Source of the DNA: Burkholderiales bacterium
GTDB lineage: Bacteria > Pseudomonadota > Gammaproteobacteria > Burkholderiales > Eutrophovitaceae
DNA length: 59,752 nucleotides
Direction: 5' to 3'
Assembly (NCBI GenBank): GCA_035560005.1
Contig: DATMAN010000077.1
Location: 1 to 59,752, forward strand
Translations under genes and position numbers: made by a program
The notes under the pieces: generated by a model
The model's database searches: none
What the model saw: only the letters and a program-made list of their open reading frames with translations
Told to the model about the DNA's origin: nothing
Shown here: piece after piece, positions 8,936 to 21,456 of the stretch
Position numbering within the stretch: the stretch's first letter is position 1
Layout of the letters: each line of letters begins with the position of its first letter

Positions 8936-9879
8936 GCCTTCGTCCTCGCTCTTTCCAGCGCGTCGATCATCATGCCGGCGACGTTGAACCCGGTCTGATC
9001 CTCGATCTCGCGCATGCAGGTCGGGCTGGTGACGTTGACTTCGGTCAGCCAGCCGCCGATCACGTCCAGCCCCACCAGCATCAGGCCATGCTTGTTCAGT
9101 TCCGGCCCGAGTGCGAGCGCGATTTCCTTCTCGCGCGCAGTGAGCGGCTGCGCCACGCCGCGGCCACCCGCCGCGAGGTTGCCGCGGGTCTCGCCCGGCT
9201 TCGGGATTCGCGCCAGCGCGTACGGCACCGGCTCGCCGCCGATCACCAGCACGCGCCGGTCGCCTTCGCTGATCTCGGGGATGAAGCGCTGGGCCATGAT
9301 CGTGCGCCGCCCATAGTGCGTGAGCGTTTCGATGACCACGCCGACGTTGTGGTCCTGGCGATGCAACCGGAAGACCGAGCTGCCCCCCATGCCGTCCAGC
9401 GGCTTGAGCACGATGTCGCCGTGCTCGGCGAGAAAGGCGCGGATCAGCGCTTCGTCGCGCGCGACCAGGGTCGGCACGGTGAACTGCGGGAATCGGGTGA
9501 TGGCCAGCTTTTCGTTGAAGTCGCGCAGGGCGCGCGGGTCGTTCACCACGCGCGCCCCCTGCGCCTGCGCCAGCTCGAGCAGATAGGTGCTGTAGACGTA
9601 TTCCATGTCGAAAGGAGGATCCTTTCGCATGAGCACGAAGTCGAACGACTCGGGCGCGGTTGCCGTCCGCTCCCCGGTGTCGTACCAGTGGTGCGCGTCG
9701 CCGGTAATGCGCAGCGCACGCGTGAAGGCCACGACCCGCCGATCCTTCCAGACCAGGTCCTCCTGGTGCAGGACTGCGAGCGAATGCCCGCGCCTGGCCG
9801 CCTCGCGCATCATCGCGTAGGAGGAGTCCTTGTAGGTCTTGATCGACTCGAGCGGGTCGAGAACGAACGCGAGCTTCAT
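8917..9879 (-). CDS. gshB: Glutathione synthetase
   Basis: ATP-grasp ligase that adds glycine to gamma-glutamylcysteine. The 320-residue length is typical. Recognisable parts are the N-terminal MKLAFVLDPLESIK, the FVLMRKDPPFDMEY substrate loop near 82-95, the ATP-grasp IVLKPLDGMGGSSVF near 155-169, and the metal/nucleotide end VTSPTCMREIE. The gene follows gshA by 32 bp, so both steps of glutathione synthesis are in one unit. Confidence 0.96.
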   Translation of the reverse strand: MKLAFVLDPLESIKTYKDSSYAMMREAARRGHSLAVLHQEDLVWKDRRVVAFTRALRITGDAHHWYDTGERTATAPESFDFVLMRKDPPFDMEYVYSTYLLELAQAQGARVVNDPRALRDFNEKLAITRFPQFTVPTLVARDEALIRAFLAEHGDIVLKPLDGMGGSSVFRLHRQDHNVGVVIETLTHYGRRTIMAQRFIPEISEGDRRVLVIGGEPVPYALARIPKPGETRGNLAAGGRGVAQPLTAREKEIALALGPELNKHGLMLVGLDVIGGWLTEVNVTSPTCMREIEDQTGFNVAGMMIDALERARTKAQGDEG

Positions 9880-9911
9880 GGAGGCGGTGACGCCCGGTCG
9901 CTCGTCACTGT

Positions 9912-11240
9912 CTACGCGCGGGCGACGCGCGGGGCCGCAACGGCGGGGTCGTTCGGGATTTCCCGGGCCTGCTCCATGCGCTCCAGCTCGACCGCGGCAG
10001 CGAGCAGCGCCAGGCGGGCGATGACCCCGTAGGCATAGAAGCGGTTCGGCGGACAGTCCGGATTGGCGTCGATCTCCGGCTGCATGCAGCTGATGTCGAA
10101 TGGCAGGGGCTCGAAGTGCATGCCTGGGGCGTTCAGGTTTTCATCGACGCCGCGTTGGGTGTGCACCCGGTAGAAGCCGCCGACCACGAAGTGATCGATC
10201 ATGTAGATCACCGGTTCGGCCACGCCGCCGTTGATGGTCTCGAAGGTGTGCACGCCTTCCTGCACGATCACGTGGGTGACTTGCAGTCCTTCCTTGACCA
10301 CCGCCATCTTGTTGCGCTGCCTGCGGTTCAGGCCCTGCACTTCCGAGGGGTCCTTCACGCTCATCACGCCCATCCCGTAGGTGCCGGCGTCGGCCTTGAC
10401 GATGACGAAGGGCACATGGTCGATGCCGTACTCGCGGTACTTCTCGCGGGTCCTGGCCAGTATGTGATCGACCCAGCTCGCCAGGCATTCCTCGCCCACG
10501 CGCTCCTGGAAATCGATCTCGCCGCAGGTGGCGAAATAGGGCGTGATCAGCCAGGGGTCGATGCCGATGAGCTTTGCGAACTCGCCCGCGACTTCCTCAT
10601 AGGCGGTGAAGTGGTTGGACTTGAGCCGCGTCGACCAGCCGGCGTACAGCGGCGGGATGACCGGCTGTTCCAGGTTCTTCAGGATCTCCGGAACTCCCGC
10701 CGAGAGGTCGTTGTTCAGCAGGATCGTGCAGGGGTCGAAATCGGCCAGCCCGAGCCGGTTGCCGCGGCGCACGAGCGGCTCGAGCGTGAGCTTGTCCCCG
10801 CTGGGCAGATCGAAGGTGGTCGGCGCGCTGATTTCGGGCAGCAGGGTGCCCACGCGCACCTTCAAACCCGCGAGCTGAAGGATGCCTTTGAGCGCCACGA
10901 CATTGTGCAGGTAGTGGATATTGCGCGTGTGGTTCTCCGGAACGATCAGGAAGCCGCGCGCATCCGGGCACACTTTCTCGACCGCGCTCATCACGGCCTG
11001 AACGCACAGCGGAAGAAACGCCTTGTTCAGATTGTTGAATCCGCCGGGAAAGAGATTGGTATCCACCGGCGCGAGCTTGAATCCCGCGTTGCGCAGATCG
11101 GTGGAGGCATAGAACGGCGCGGCGTGGTCCTGCCACTGGCCGCGGAACCAGTGCTCGATCGCCGGCATGGCATCCAGAAACTGCTTCTCCAGCGACAGCA
11201 GCGGTCCCGTCAGCGTGGTGGACAGGGAAGGAAGGGTCAT
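9912..11240 (-). CDS. gshA: Glutamate-cysteine ligase, proteobacterial (Acidithiobacillus-like) type
   Basis: First step of glutathione synthesis. The sequence matches the family described from Acidithiobacillus ferrooxidans and common in betaproteobacteria, not the E. coli GshA fold family. Features include APVDTNLFPGGFNNLNK near 60-75, FVIVKADAGTYGMGVM near 280-295 and the C-terminal NRFYAYGVIARLALLAAA. The ATG at 11238-11240 gives 442 residues; the frame is open 28 codons further upstream but that stretch is not family-like. It is the first gene of the gshA-gshB-EIIA-ptsH-ptsI array, so its promoter should lie in 11241-11338. Confidence 0.93.
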   Translation of the reverse strand: MTLPSLSTTLTGPLLSLEKQFLDAMPAIEHWFRGQWQDHAAPFYASTDLRNAGFKLAPVDTNLFPGGFNNLNKAFLPLCVQAVMSAVEKVCPDARGFLIVPENHTRNIHYLHNVVALKGILQLAGLKVRVGTLLPEISAPTTFDLPSGDKLTLEPLVRRGNRLGLADFDPCTILLNNDLSAGVPEILKNLEQPVIPPLYAGWSTRLKSNHFTAYEEVAGEFAKLIGIDPWLITPYFATCGEIDFQERVGEECLASWVDHILARTREKYREYGIDHVPFVIVKADAGTYGMGVMSVKDPSEVQGLNRRQRNKMAVVKEGLQVTHVIVQEGVHTFETINGGVAEPVIYMIDHFVVGGFYRVHTQRGVDENLNAPGMHFEPLPFDISCMQPEIDANPDCPPNRFYAYGVIARLALLAAAVELERMEQAREIPNDPAVAAPRVARA

Positions 11241-11338
11241 GGGGATTCCGGCAAGGGGGTCGAAGGATTGTATCAAAGCACCCTTCCCGGCCCCCGCACC
11301 TTCGCGCAGGCCGGCCGGTGCCAAAGCTCTGGAAACAA

Positions 11339-11362
11339 GACGGGCGCCCGAAGGCGCCCGTC
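11339..11362 (-). terminator. Intrinsic terminator after amtB
   Basis: A perfect 10-bp stem, GACGGGCGCC/GGCGCCCGTC, with a four-base loop (11349-11352). On the minus strand it is followed by CTTGTTT. It lies 36 bp past the amtB stop and before the gshA start, so it most likely ends torF-glnK-amtB transcripts. Confidence 0.8.
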
Positions 11363-11397
11363 GCTGTTGCCCGCGCTGCTCGCGCGCGAACGACGCG

Positions 11398-12846
11398 CTA
11401 GCTGTGGTAGGCCATTTCCCCGTGCTGGGTGGAGTCCAGGCCCTCGCGCTCCTGGTCTTCGGGCACGCGCAGCCCCACGATCAGGTCGGTCACCTTGAAG
11501 GCGATCGCGGCCACGACGCCGGACCAGATCAGCGAGGTGAGCACCGCCCAGCCCTGTGACGTGAGCTGTCCCGCGATCGAGAACTCGCCCGCGGCGTTGG
11601 CCACGTAGTCATACCACGAAGTGCCGCCGAGCGAGGGCGAAGCGAAGATGCCGGTCCCCAGGGCGCCGATGATCCCGCCCACGCCGTGCACGCCGAACAC
11701 GTCGAGGGCGTCGTCGTAGCCGAGCTTGGCTTTCAGCCAGATCACCGCCCAGAGGCAGACCACGCCGGCGACGATGCCGAGCACCAGCGCGCCCATCGGC
11801 CCGACGAAGCCGCAGGCCGGCGTGATCGCCACCAGGCCGGCGATGGCGCCGGAAGCGATGCCGAGCATGGTGGGCTTGCCGCGCACCATCCACTCGACGA
11901 ACATCCACGACAGGGCCGCCGCGGCGGTGGCGAGCAGCGTGTTGACCATCACCATCGCGGCCAGACCGGTCGCCTCGAGGTTCGAGCCCACGTTGAAACC
12001 GAACCAGCCCACCCACAGCAGCGAAGCGCCGGCCATGGTCAGTCCCAGGTTGTTGGGCGGCATGGCTTCCTTGCCATAGCCGATGCGCTTGCCGACCAAC
12101 AGCGCACCGACCAGCCCGGCGATGCCGGCGTTGATATGCACCACGGTTCCGCCCGCGAAGTCCAGCGCGCCTTTCTGGAACAGGAAGCCCGCGGTCGCGC
12201 CTGCGGCCTCGGCCGCCGCCGCATCGGTGTAGGCGTCGGGGCCGGCCCAGTACCACACCATGTGCGCGATCGGCAGGTAGGAGAAGGTGAACCAGATCAC
12301 CATGAACACGAGCACCGCCGAGAACTTCATGCGTTCGGCGAAGGCTCCCACGATCAGCGCGGGCGTGATCGCGGCGAAGGTGAGCTGGAACACGATGTAG
12401 ACGTATTCGGGGATATACACGCCCTTGCTGAAGGTCGCCGCCAGCGACTCGCCGTTCACGCCCTTCAGGAACATCTTGCTCAAGCCCCCGAAGAAGGCGT
12501 TGCCCTCCGTGAAGGCCACGCTGTATCCGTAGATCGCCCACAGCACCGCGATCAGGCAGAAGATCGTGAACACTTGCATCAACACCGAGAGCATGTTCTT
12601 GGCGCGCACCAGCCCGCCGTAGAACAGCGCCAGTCCCGGAATCGTCATCAGGATGACCAGCACGGTGGCGACCAGCATCCAGGACGTGTCGCCCTTGTTG
12701 ACCGTCGGGGCGGGCGCGGCAGCCGCCGGGGCTTGCGCCGCCGCCTGGGCGGCGGGTGAGGGCGCCGCGTCCTGCGCAAGGACCGGTGCCGTCGCGCCGC
12801 ACAAGGCGGCACACAGCGCCAGCAGCGTCAGAATTCTCTTGATCAT
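11398..12846 (-). CDS. amtB: Ammonium transporter
   Basis: AmtB/Mep/Rh channel, 482 residues from the ATG at 12844-12846. A cleavable signal peptide (IKRILTLLALCAALCG) and an Ala/Pro-rich stretch precede the 11-helix core, which starts near TSWMLVATVLVI. The pore histidines are in LPIAHMVWYW and VFGVHGVGG. The in-frame extension upstream overlaps glnK and is not a real N-terminus. glnK starts the pair and amtB follows it by 10 bp, the classic PII-channel arrangement in which uridylylation-controlled GlnK plugs AmtB. Confidence 0.96.
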   Translation of the reverse strand: MIKRILTLLALCAALCGATAPVLAQDAAPSPAAQAAAQAPAAAAPAPTVNKGDTSWMLVATVLVILMTIPGLALFYGGLVRAKNMLSVLMQVFTIFCLIAVLWAIYGYSVAFTEGNAFFGGLSKMFLKGVNGESLAATFSKGVYIPEYVYIVFQLTFAAITPALIVGAFAERMKFSAVLVFMVIWFTFSYLPIAHMVWYWAGPDAYTDAAAAEAAGATAGFLFQKGALDFAGGTVVHINAGIAGLVGALLVGKRIGYGKEAMPPNNLGLTMAGASLLWVGWFGFNVGSNLEATGLAAMVMVNTLLATAAAALSWMFVEWMVRGKPTMLGIASGAIAGLVAITPACGFVGPMGALVLGIVAGVVCLWAVIWLKAKLGYDDALDVFGVHGVGGIIGALGTGIFASPSLGGTSWYDYVANAAGEFSIAGQLTSQGWAVLTSLIWSGVVAAIAFKVTDLIVGLRVPEDQEREGLDSTQHGEMAYHS

Positions 12847-12856
12847 GTTGGTCTCC

Positions 12857-14042
<1,186 letters not shown>

Positions 14043-14096
14043 GATCCTGGTTCCTTGTGCAGTAAGACGACGCGAAAACAAGCGGGCTGTGCTGTC

Positions 14097-14112
14097 TGCA
14101 TACCGCGTGCCA
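14097..14112 (-). promoter_or_regulatory. Sigma54 (-24/-12) promoter for torF-glnK-amtB
   Basis: The minus strand reads TGGCACGCGGTATGCA against the consensus TGGCACG-N4-TTGC(A/T), a single mismatch (A for the first T of the -12 element). The GG (14110-14111) and GC (14098-14099) dinucleotides have the required spacing. Predicted start of transcription is near 14086, giving a leader of about 44 bases before torF. Confidence 0.82.
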
Positions 14113-14205
14113 GTCCTGTTCTTCATGGAACTCAATCGCTTATCGTGCATGCCTGGGTGTGGCCAGACTCCGGTGCACCAATCAGAAGCGCCGCGGCCGT
14201 CACGG

Positions 14206-14220
14206 GCACCCCGATGGTGC
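14206..14220. promoter_or_regulatory. NtrC-like binding dyad
   Basis: GCACC-CCGAT-GGTGC is a perfect 5-bp dyad with a 5-bp spacer and fits the NtrC operator TGCACC-N5-GGTGCA at its ten core positions. Its centre is about 109 bp upstream of the -24/-12 element, a usual enhancer distance. A further half-site, TGCACCA, lies at 14174-14180. It also lies upstream of the divergent ubiK gene. Confidence 0.7.
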
Positions 14221-14276
14221 GAACGCTTTCGGCCGCAGCGGTTTGCTACACTGGGGCCGGCGAGGAGGCTTTTTGC

Positions 14277-14546
14277 GTGGATCGCAGGTTCATCGATGAG
14301 ATCAGTCGCCGTGCCGCGGAGGTGATCGCCAGTACTCCGGTCGGCGATATGCAGAAGAACCTGCGCGCGCTGTTCACCGCATGGCTGGAGCGGCTCGACC
14401 TGGTGACGCGCGAAGAACTCGACGCGCAGATGCAGGTCCTGCGGCGCACGCGCGAAAAGCTGGAACAGCTGGAGGCGCGGGTGGCGCAACTGGAAGCGAG
14501 GGGCAAGGCCGAGGGCATGAAGCGAGAGACGAGAGACGCGCAATGA
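14277..14546 (+). CDS. ubiK: Ubiquinone biosynthesis accessory factor UbiK (BMFP/YqiC family)
   Basis: An 89-residue helical protein that in E. coli joins UbiJ and supports aerobic ubiquinone assembly; older work describes membrane-fusogenic activity. It starts at a GTG (14277-14279), eight bases after a strong AGGAGG (14263-14268), which fixes the start although no ATG is near. The N-terminal helix begins MDRRFIDEISRRA. The C-terminal half is a coiled coil (VLRRTREKLEQLEARVAQLE), as in the family. It is divergent from torF and shares its upstream region. Confidence 0.88.
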   Translation: MDRRFIDEISRRAAEVIASTPVGDMQKNLRALFTAWLERLDLVTREELDAQMQVLRRTREKLEQLEARVAQLEARGKAEGMKRETRDAQ

Positions 14547-14560
14547 CGGTGCCGGCCTGA

Positions 14561-14610
14561 AAGACCTCACCGCCCCCAAAGGACACCGAGAAATCGAAAA
14601 CGGGGAGGTC
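14561..14610. repeat. Decayed repeat between ubiK and comM
   Basis: GACCTC (14563-14568) pairs with GAGGTC (14605-14610), and a C-run near 14573-14577 faces GGGG at 14602-14605. The left side, AAGACCTCACCGC then GGACACCGAG, looks like a worn left arm of the CACCGCGGAGGACGC repeat. The rest of the 163-bp gap shows nothing I can name, and comM has no clear Shine-Dalgarno sequence. Confidence 0.4.
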
Positions 14611-14709
14611 GTGTCAGCGGTCCCGCGCAGCGCGCGGCGCCGCAGCACGCGCGCCGCATGCGCTTCTGCGCCGCATCCTTGATCTTTCCGCCTGCATCCC
14701 GGTCTTTCC

Positions 14710-16206
14710 ATGTCCCTCGCGGTCCTCTTTAGTCGCGCGCTGGCCGGAATGGACGCGCCGGAGGTCACGGTCGAAGTGCACCTGGCCAACGGACTTCCCA
14801 GCTTCACCATCGTGGGCTTGCCGGAAATCGAGGTGAAGGAGGCGCGCGACCGGGTCCGCTCGGCGCTCGTCAACTGCCGCTTCGAGTTTCCAGCGAGGCG
14901 CATCACCGTCAATCTCGCGCCTGCCGATCTTCCCAAGGAAAGCGGCCGTTTCGACCTGCCCATCGCGCTCGGCATCCTCGCCGCTTCGGGCCAGTTGCCG
15001 CGCGAGGCGCTGTCGCGCTACGAGTTCGCCGGCGAACTGGCCCTGACCGGAGCGTTGCGCCCGATCCGCGGCGCGCTGGCCATGACCTATCGCGCGCATC
15101 GCTCCGGACGCTGTTTCGTATTGCCGGAAGCGAGCGCCGAAGAGGCCGCGCTGGTCCCGCAGGCGACCGTACTGCCCGCCGGTTCGCTGCTGGAGGTCTT
15201 CGCCCATTTGTGCGGCAAGCAGGTGCTCCAGCCCCGCCCACCGGCGGCGGTCGCGGCCCCGCCGGATGGTCCGGATATGGCGGAGGTGAAGGGCCAGTTG
15301 CAGGCCAAGCGCGCGCTGGAGATTGCGGCGGCCGGCGGACACAGCGTGCTCATGGTGGGGCCGCCCGGTACCGGCAAGACCATGTTGGCCGAACGGCTGG
15401 CCGGAATCCTTCCGCCGATGAGCGACGAGGAGGCGCTGGAATCGGCCGCCATCCAGTCGCTCGGCTCCCAGGGCTTCAACGTGCGCGACTGGAAACGGCG
15501 GCCTTACCGCGCGCCTCACCACACGGCCTCGGCGGTCGCGCTGGTGGGCGGCGGCAGTCATCCGCGCCCCGGAGAGATCTCGCTCGCCATGAACGGCGTG
15601 CTGTTTCTGGACGAACTGCCCGAATTCGGCCGCGAGGTGCTGGAAGTGCTGCGCGAGCCCCTGGAGTCCGGCCGCATCGTCGTTTCGCGCGCCGCACAGC
15701 AGGCCCAGTTCCCGGCCCGCTTCCAGCTCGTGGCCGCGATGAATCCCTGCCCGTGCGGCTATCTCGGGCACTACAGCGGGCGCTGCCGCTGCACCCCGGA
15801 GCAGGTGGCGCGCTACCGCAACCGCATTTCCGGGCCGCTGATGGATCGCATCGATCTGCACATCGAGGTGCCCGCCGTGCCCGAGTCCGACCTCGCGTCG
15901 CGGCAGAGCGGTGAATCGAGCGCACAGATTCGCGAGCGCGTCGCCGCCGCGCGCGAGCGCCAGATGCGGCGCCAGGACAAGCCGAACGCGCTGCTGGGCG
16001 TCAAGCAGATCGAAGCGCTGTGCGCGCCGGACGCCGAAGGCGAAAGACTCGCGCGCTCCGCGCTCACCCGCCTCGGGCTGTCGGCCCGCGCGTATCATCG
16101 GGTGCTCAAGGTCGCGCGCACGATCGCCGACCTCGCCGGCGCTGAAGGCGTGAGGGCTGCGCACGTCGCCGAGGCGATCCAGTACCGCCGCTTCGAACGC
16201 TCCTGA
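14710..16206 (+). CDS. comM: YifB/ComM family Mg-chelatase-like AAA+ ATPase
   Basis: A 498-residue ComM. In naturally competent bacteria it is a hexameric branch-migration helicase that helps integrate imported DNA. The N-terminal subdomain-ChlI domain has FTIVGLPEIEVKEARDRVR near 32-50. The AAA+ core has Walker A GPPGTGKTML near 216-226 and Walker B LFLDELPEF near 298-306. The C-terminal domain ends VRAAHVAEAIQYRRF. The next genes do not relate to competence. Presence of comM is widespread and does not by itself show competence. Confidence 0.95.
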   Translation: MSLAVLFSRALAGMDAPEVTVEVHLANGLPSFTIVGLPEIEVKEARDRVRSALVNCRFEFPARRITVNLAPADLPKESGRFDLPIALGILAASGQLPREALSRYEFAGELALTGALRPIRGALAMTYRAHRSGRCFVLPEASAEEAALVPQATVLPAGSLLEVFAHLCGKQVLQPRPPAAVAAPPDGPDMAEVKGQLQAKRALEIAAAGGHSVLMVGPPGTGKTMLAERLAGILPPMSDEEALESAAIQSLGSQGFNVRDWKRRPYRAPHHTASAVALVGGGSHPRPGEISLAMNGVLFLDELPEFGREVLEVLREPLESGRIVVSRAAQQAQFPARFQLVAAMNPCPCGYLGHYSGRCRCTPEQVARYRNRISGPLMDRIDLHIEVPAVPESDLASRQSGESSAQIRERVAAARERQMRRQDKPNALLGVKQIEALCAPDAEGERLARSALTRLGLSARAYHRVLKVARTIADLAGAEGVRAAHVAEAIQYRRFERS

Positions 16207-16216
16207 GTCGAAACCG

Positions 16217-16406
16217 AAGCTCTCACCGCGCAGGACGCTGCGGACGCGGATGAATCCGAGAAAAAGAGCGAGCTACGAAGACACGAAGATACACAAGGAA
16301 GAACTGGATGTGCTGTCCTCGTGCTCCTTTGTGTCTTTGTGCCTTGGTGGTGTGCTTTGCAGGGTTCCGTCTTCCGTTTGCCTCGCGCCCTCCGCGGTGA
16401 GAGTCT
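16217..16406. repeat. Palindromic intergenic repeat with a second repeat nested inside
   Basis: The outer left arm starting at 16217 (AAGCTCTCACCGCGCAGGAC) pairs with the outer right arm ending near 16406 (GCCCTCCGCGGTGAGAGTCT). Inside it, ACGAAGACACGAAGATACAC at about 16275-16294 is inverted against CTTTGTGTCTTTGTGCCTTG at about 16327-16346, a second repeat type. It fills the comM-VIT gap (16207-16428) and contains no gene. Confidence 0.75.
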
Positions 16407-16428
16407 GGTTTCTTTCTCTTGCACGCCC

Positions 16429-17463
16429 ATGCATGCACTGGATAGTTGGATAGAGGAAAAGCGCTCGGCGTATCTGTACCGCGTGGTCGCGGAGTGCGAG
16501 CGCGGCACCGCGCGCGAGGCGCTGTTCCGGGAGCTGGCCGCCGAGGCGGACAAGCAGGCGCAGATCTGGGCCGGGGAGATCCGGCGCCAGGGCGGCGCAG
16601 TCCCGCAGGACTACGAGCCCGATCTGCGCACGCGGATCGTCGCGCGGCTCACCCGCTCGCTCGGGCCGCGGGCCACGCGTGGCGTGCTCGCGGCGATGAA
16701 GGTGCGCGGCATGTCGCTGTACGCCACGGTGGACCCGCGCCACTACGTTCCCGGCGCCGCTTCCGGTGCCGAGGGGCGGCATCGCGGGCTCGCCGGCGGA
16801 GGCAACCTGCGCGCCGCGGTCTTCGGCGTCAACGACGGGCTGGTGTCCAACGCGAGCCTCATCCTGGGCGTGGCGGGCGCGACCTCGCACAACGAAGTGA
16901 TCCTGCTGTCTGGAGTCGCCGGGCTGCTGGCGGGCGCCTTTTCCATGGCGGCGGGCGAGTACGTCTCGGTGCGCTCGCAGCGCGAGATGTTCGAATACCA
17001 GATCGGCCTCGAGGCCGAAGAGCTCAAACAGTACCCGAAGGAAGAGGCCGGCGAGCTGGCGCTGATCTACGAAGCCCGCGGAGTGCCGCGCGCGCACGCG
17101 CAGCGCATGGCGGACGACATCGTCGCCGATCCCGGCAAGGCGCTCGATGCGCTCGCGCGCGAAGAGCTGGGACTCAATCCGGATGCTCTGGGTTCGCCCT
17201 GGGGCGCGGCCGGTTTCTCGTTCGCTTCGTTCGCGGCGGGCGCGCTGATCCCCTTGCTGCCTTTCCTGTTCTCCGCCGGAGGCGGCGCGCTCGCGGTGTC
17301 GATCGCCTTGACCGCGGCCGCATTGTTCGCGGTCGGCAGTGCGCTCAGCCTGTTCACCGGCCGCCAGGCTTTCGCCGGCGGACTGAGGATGCTCGCGATC
17401 GGCGGCGCAGCCGGGGCACTGACTTTCCTGATCGGCAAATGGCTGGGGGTGACGCTCGGGTGA
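16429..17463 (+). CDS. Ferritin-like/VIT1-CCC1 family membrane protein
   Basis: A 344-residue protein. The N-terminal 120 residues are helical and acidic (AECERGTAREALFRELAAE) like the ferritin-like/rubrerythrin-type domain fused to some VIT1 proteins. The rest is a VIT1/CCC1 transporter: FGVNDGLVSNASLILGVAG near 135-153, GAFSMAAGEYVSVRSQRE near 171-188, then helices at about 255-340. Relatives move Fe2+ or Mn2+ out of the cytosol, so metal detoxification is inferred. The ATG at 16429 is chosen because the frame upstream is translated repeat. It stands alone in the same direction as metH. Confidence 0.85.
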   Translation: MHALDSWIEEKRSAYLYRVVAECERGTAREALFRELAAEADKQAQIWAGEIRRQGGAVPQDYEPDLRTRIVARLTRSLGPRATRGVLAAMKVRGMSLYATVDPRHYVPGAASGAEGRHRGLAGGGNLRAAVFGVNDGLVSNASLILGVAGATSHNEVILLSGVAGLLAGAFSMAAGEYVSVRSQREMFEYQIGLEAEELKQYPKEEAGELALIYEARGVPRAHAQRMADDIVADPGKALDALAREELGLNPDALGSPWGAAGFSFASFAAGALIPLLPFLFSAGGGALAVSIALTAAALFAVGSALSLFTGRQAFAGGLRMLAIGGAAGALTFLIGKWLGVTLG

Positions 17464-17533
17464 AAACTGCGAGCCCGTGAGGTGACCGGCTGGTCACGGT
17501 TGGCTTGATCGGTCGATCACCGGCCCGCTCACG

Positions 17534-17562
17534 TTGACAGCCCAGCGCCAAACGGCTACCTT
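17534..17562 (+). promoter_or_regulatory. Sigma70-type promoter of metH
   Basis: A perfect -35 TTGACA (17534-17539), a 17-bp spacer and TACCTT (17557-17562) as -10. The predicted start near 17569 falls two bases before the riboswitch aptamer, so the RNA would begin with the sensor. Confidence 0.6.
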
Positions 17563-17570
17563 TCGCCCAT

Positions 17571-17626
17571 CCGCGCCGATTTGAGCCGCAGCTTGCGGGC
17601 GCGTAACAAATGCCGCTAAAGCGTGG
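17571..17626 (+). promoter_or_regulatory. SAM-II (S-adenosylmethionine) riboswitch aptamer
   Basis: The stretch has the SAM-II pattern in order: P1 5' strand CGCGC (17572-17576), GATTTG (17578-17583), CTTGC (17592-17596), P1 3' strand GCGCG (17599-17603), CAAAT (17607-17611) and the invariant GCTAAA (17615-17620). ATTTG (17579-17583) pairs with CAAAT to form P2 of the H-type pseudoknot. The structure closely follows the crystallised SAM-II RNA from environmental DNA. It lies directly upstream of metH, the methionine synthase gene, exactly where a SAM sensor would be expected. Confidence 0.9.
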
Positions 17627-17637
17627 GACCGGAAGAA

Positions 17638-17665
17638 CCCGACCGCGCCTGCGGCCGGGTTTTTT
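17638..17665 (+). terminator. Intrinsic terminator in the metH leader (riboswitch expression platform)
   Basis: CCCG-A-CCGC (17638-17646) pairs with GCGG-C-CGGG (17651-17659) around a GCCT loop, followed by six Ts (17660-17665). It ends six bases before the metH ATG. The segment 17595-17603, which includes the 3' strand of P1, is complementary to 17644-17652 (8 pairs and one G-T). Aptamer folding and terminator formation can therefore be linked. It is also too close to the start codon to leave room for a normal Shine-Dalgarno sequence. Confidence 0.85.
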
Positions 17666-17671
17666 GTTTTC

Positions 17672-21376
<3,705 letters not shown>

Positions 21377-21456
21377 GGCACGCGCCGGCCCCCGAGCGGC
21401 GCGGATGCGGTAGCATCCCGCGCTGCGGGCGCGCGTGGCGCGCGCCCTCGCTCGCC

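Noticed and set aside
17464..17671. Cobalamin or SAH riboswitch in the metH leader
   Set aside because: Both were considered because they can precede metH. No B12 box or other cobalamin core is present, and the SAH core is absent; the SAM-II pattern fits instead. Hairpins at about 17476-17533 lie upstream of the proposed start of transcription.
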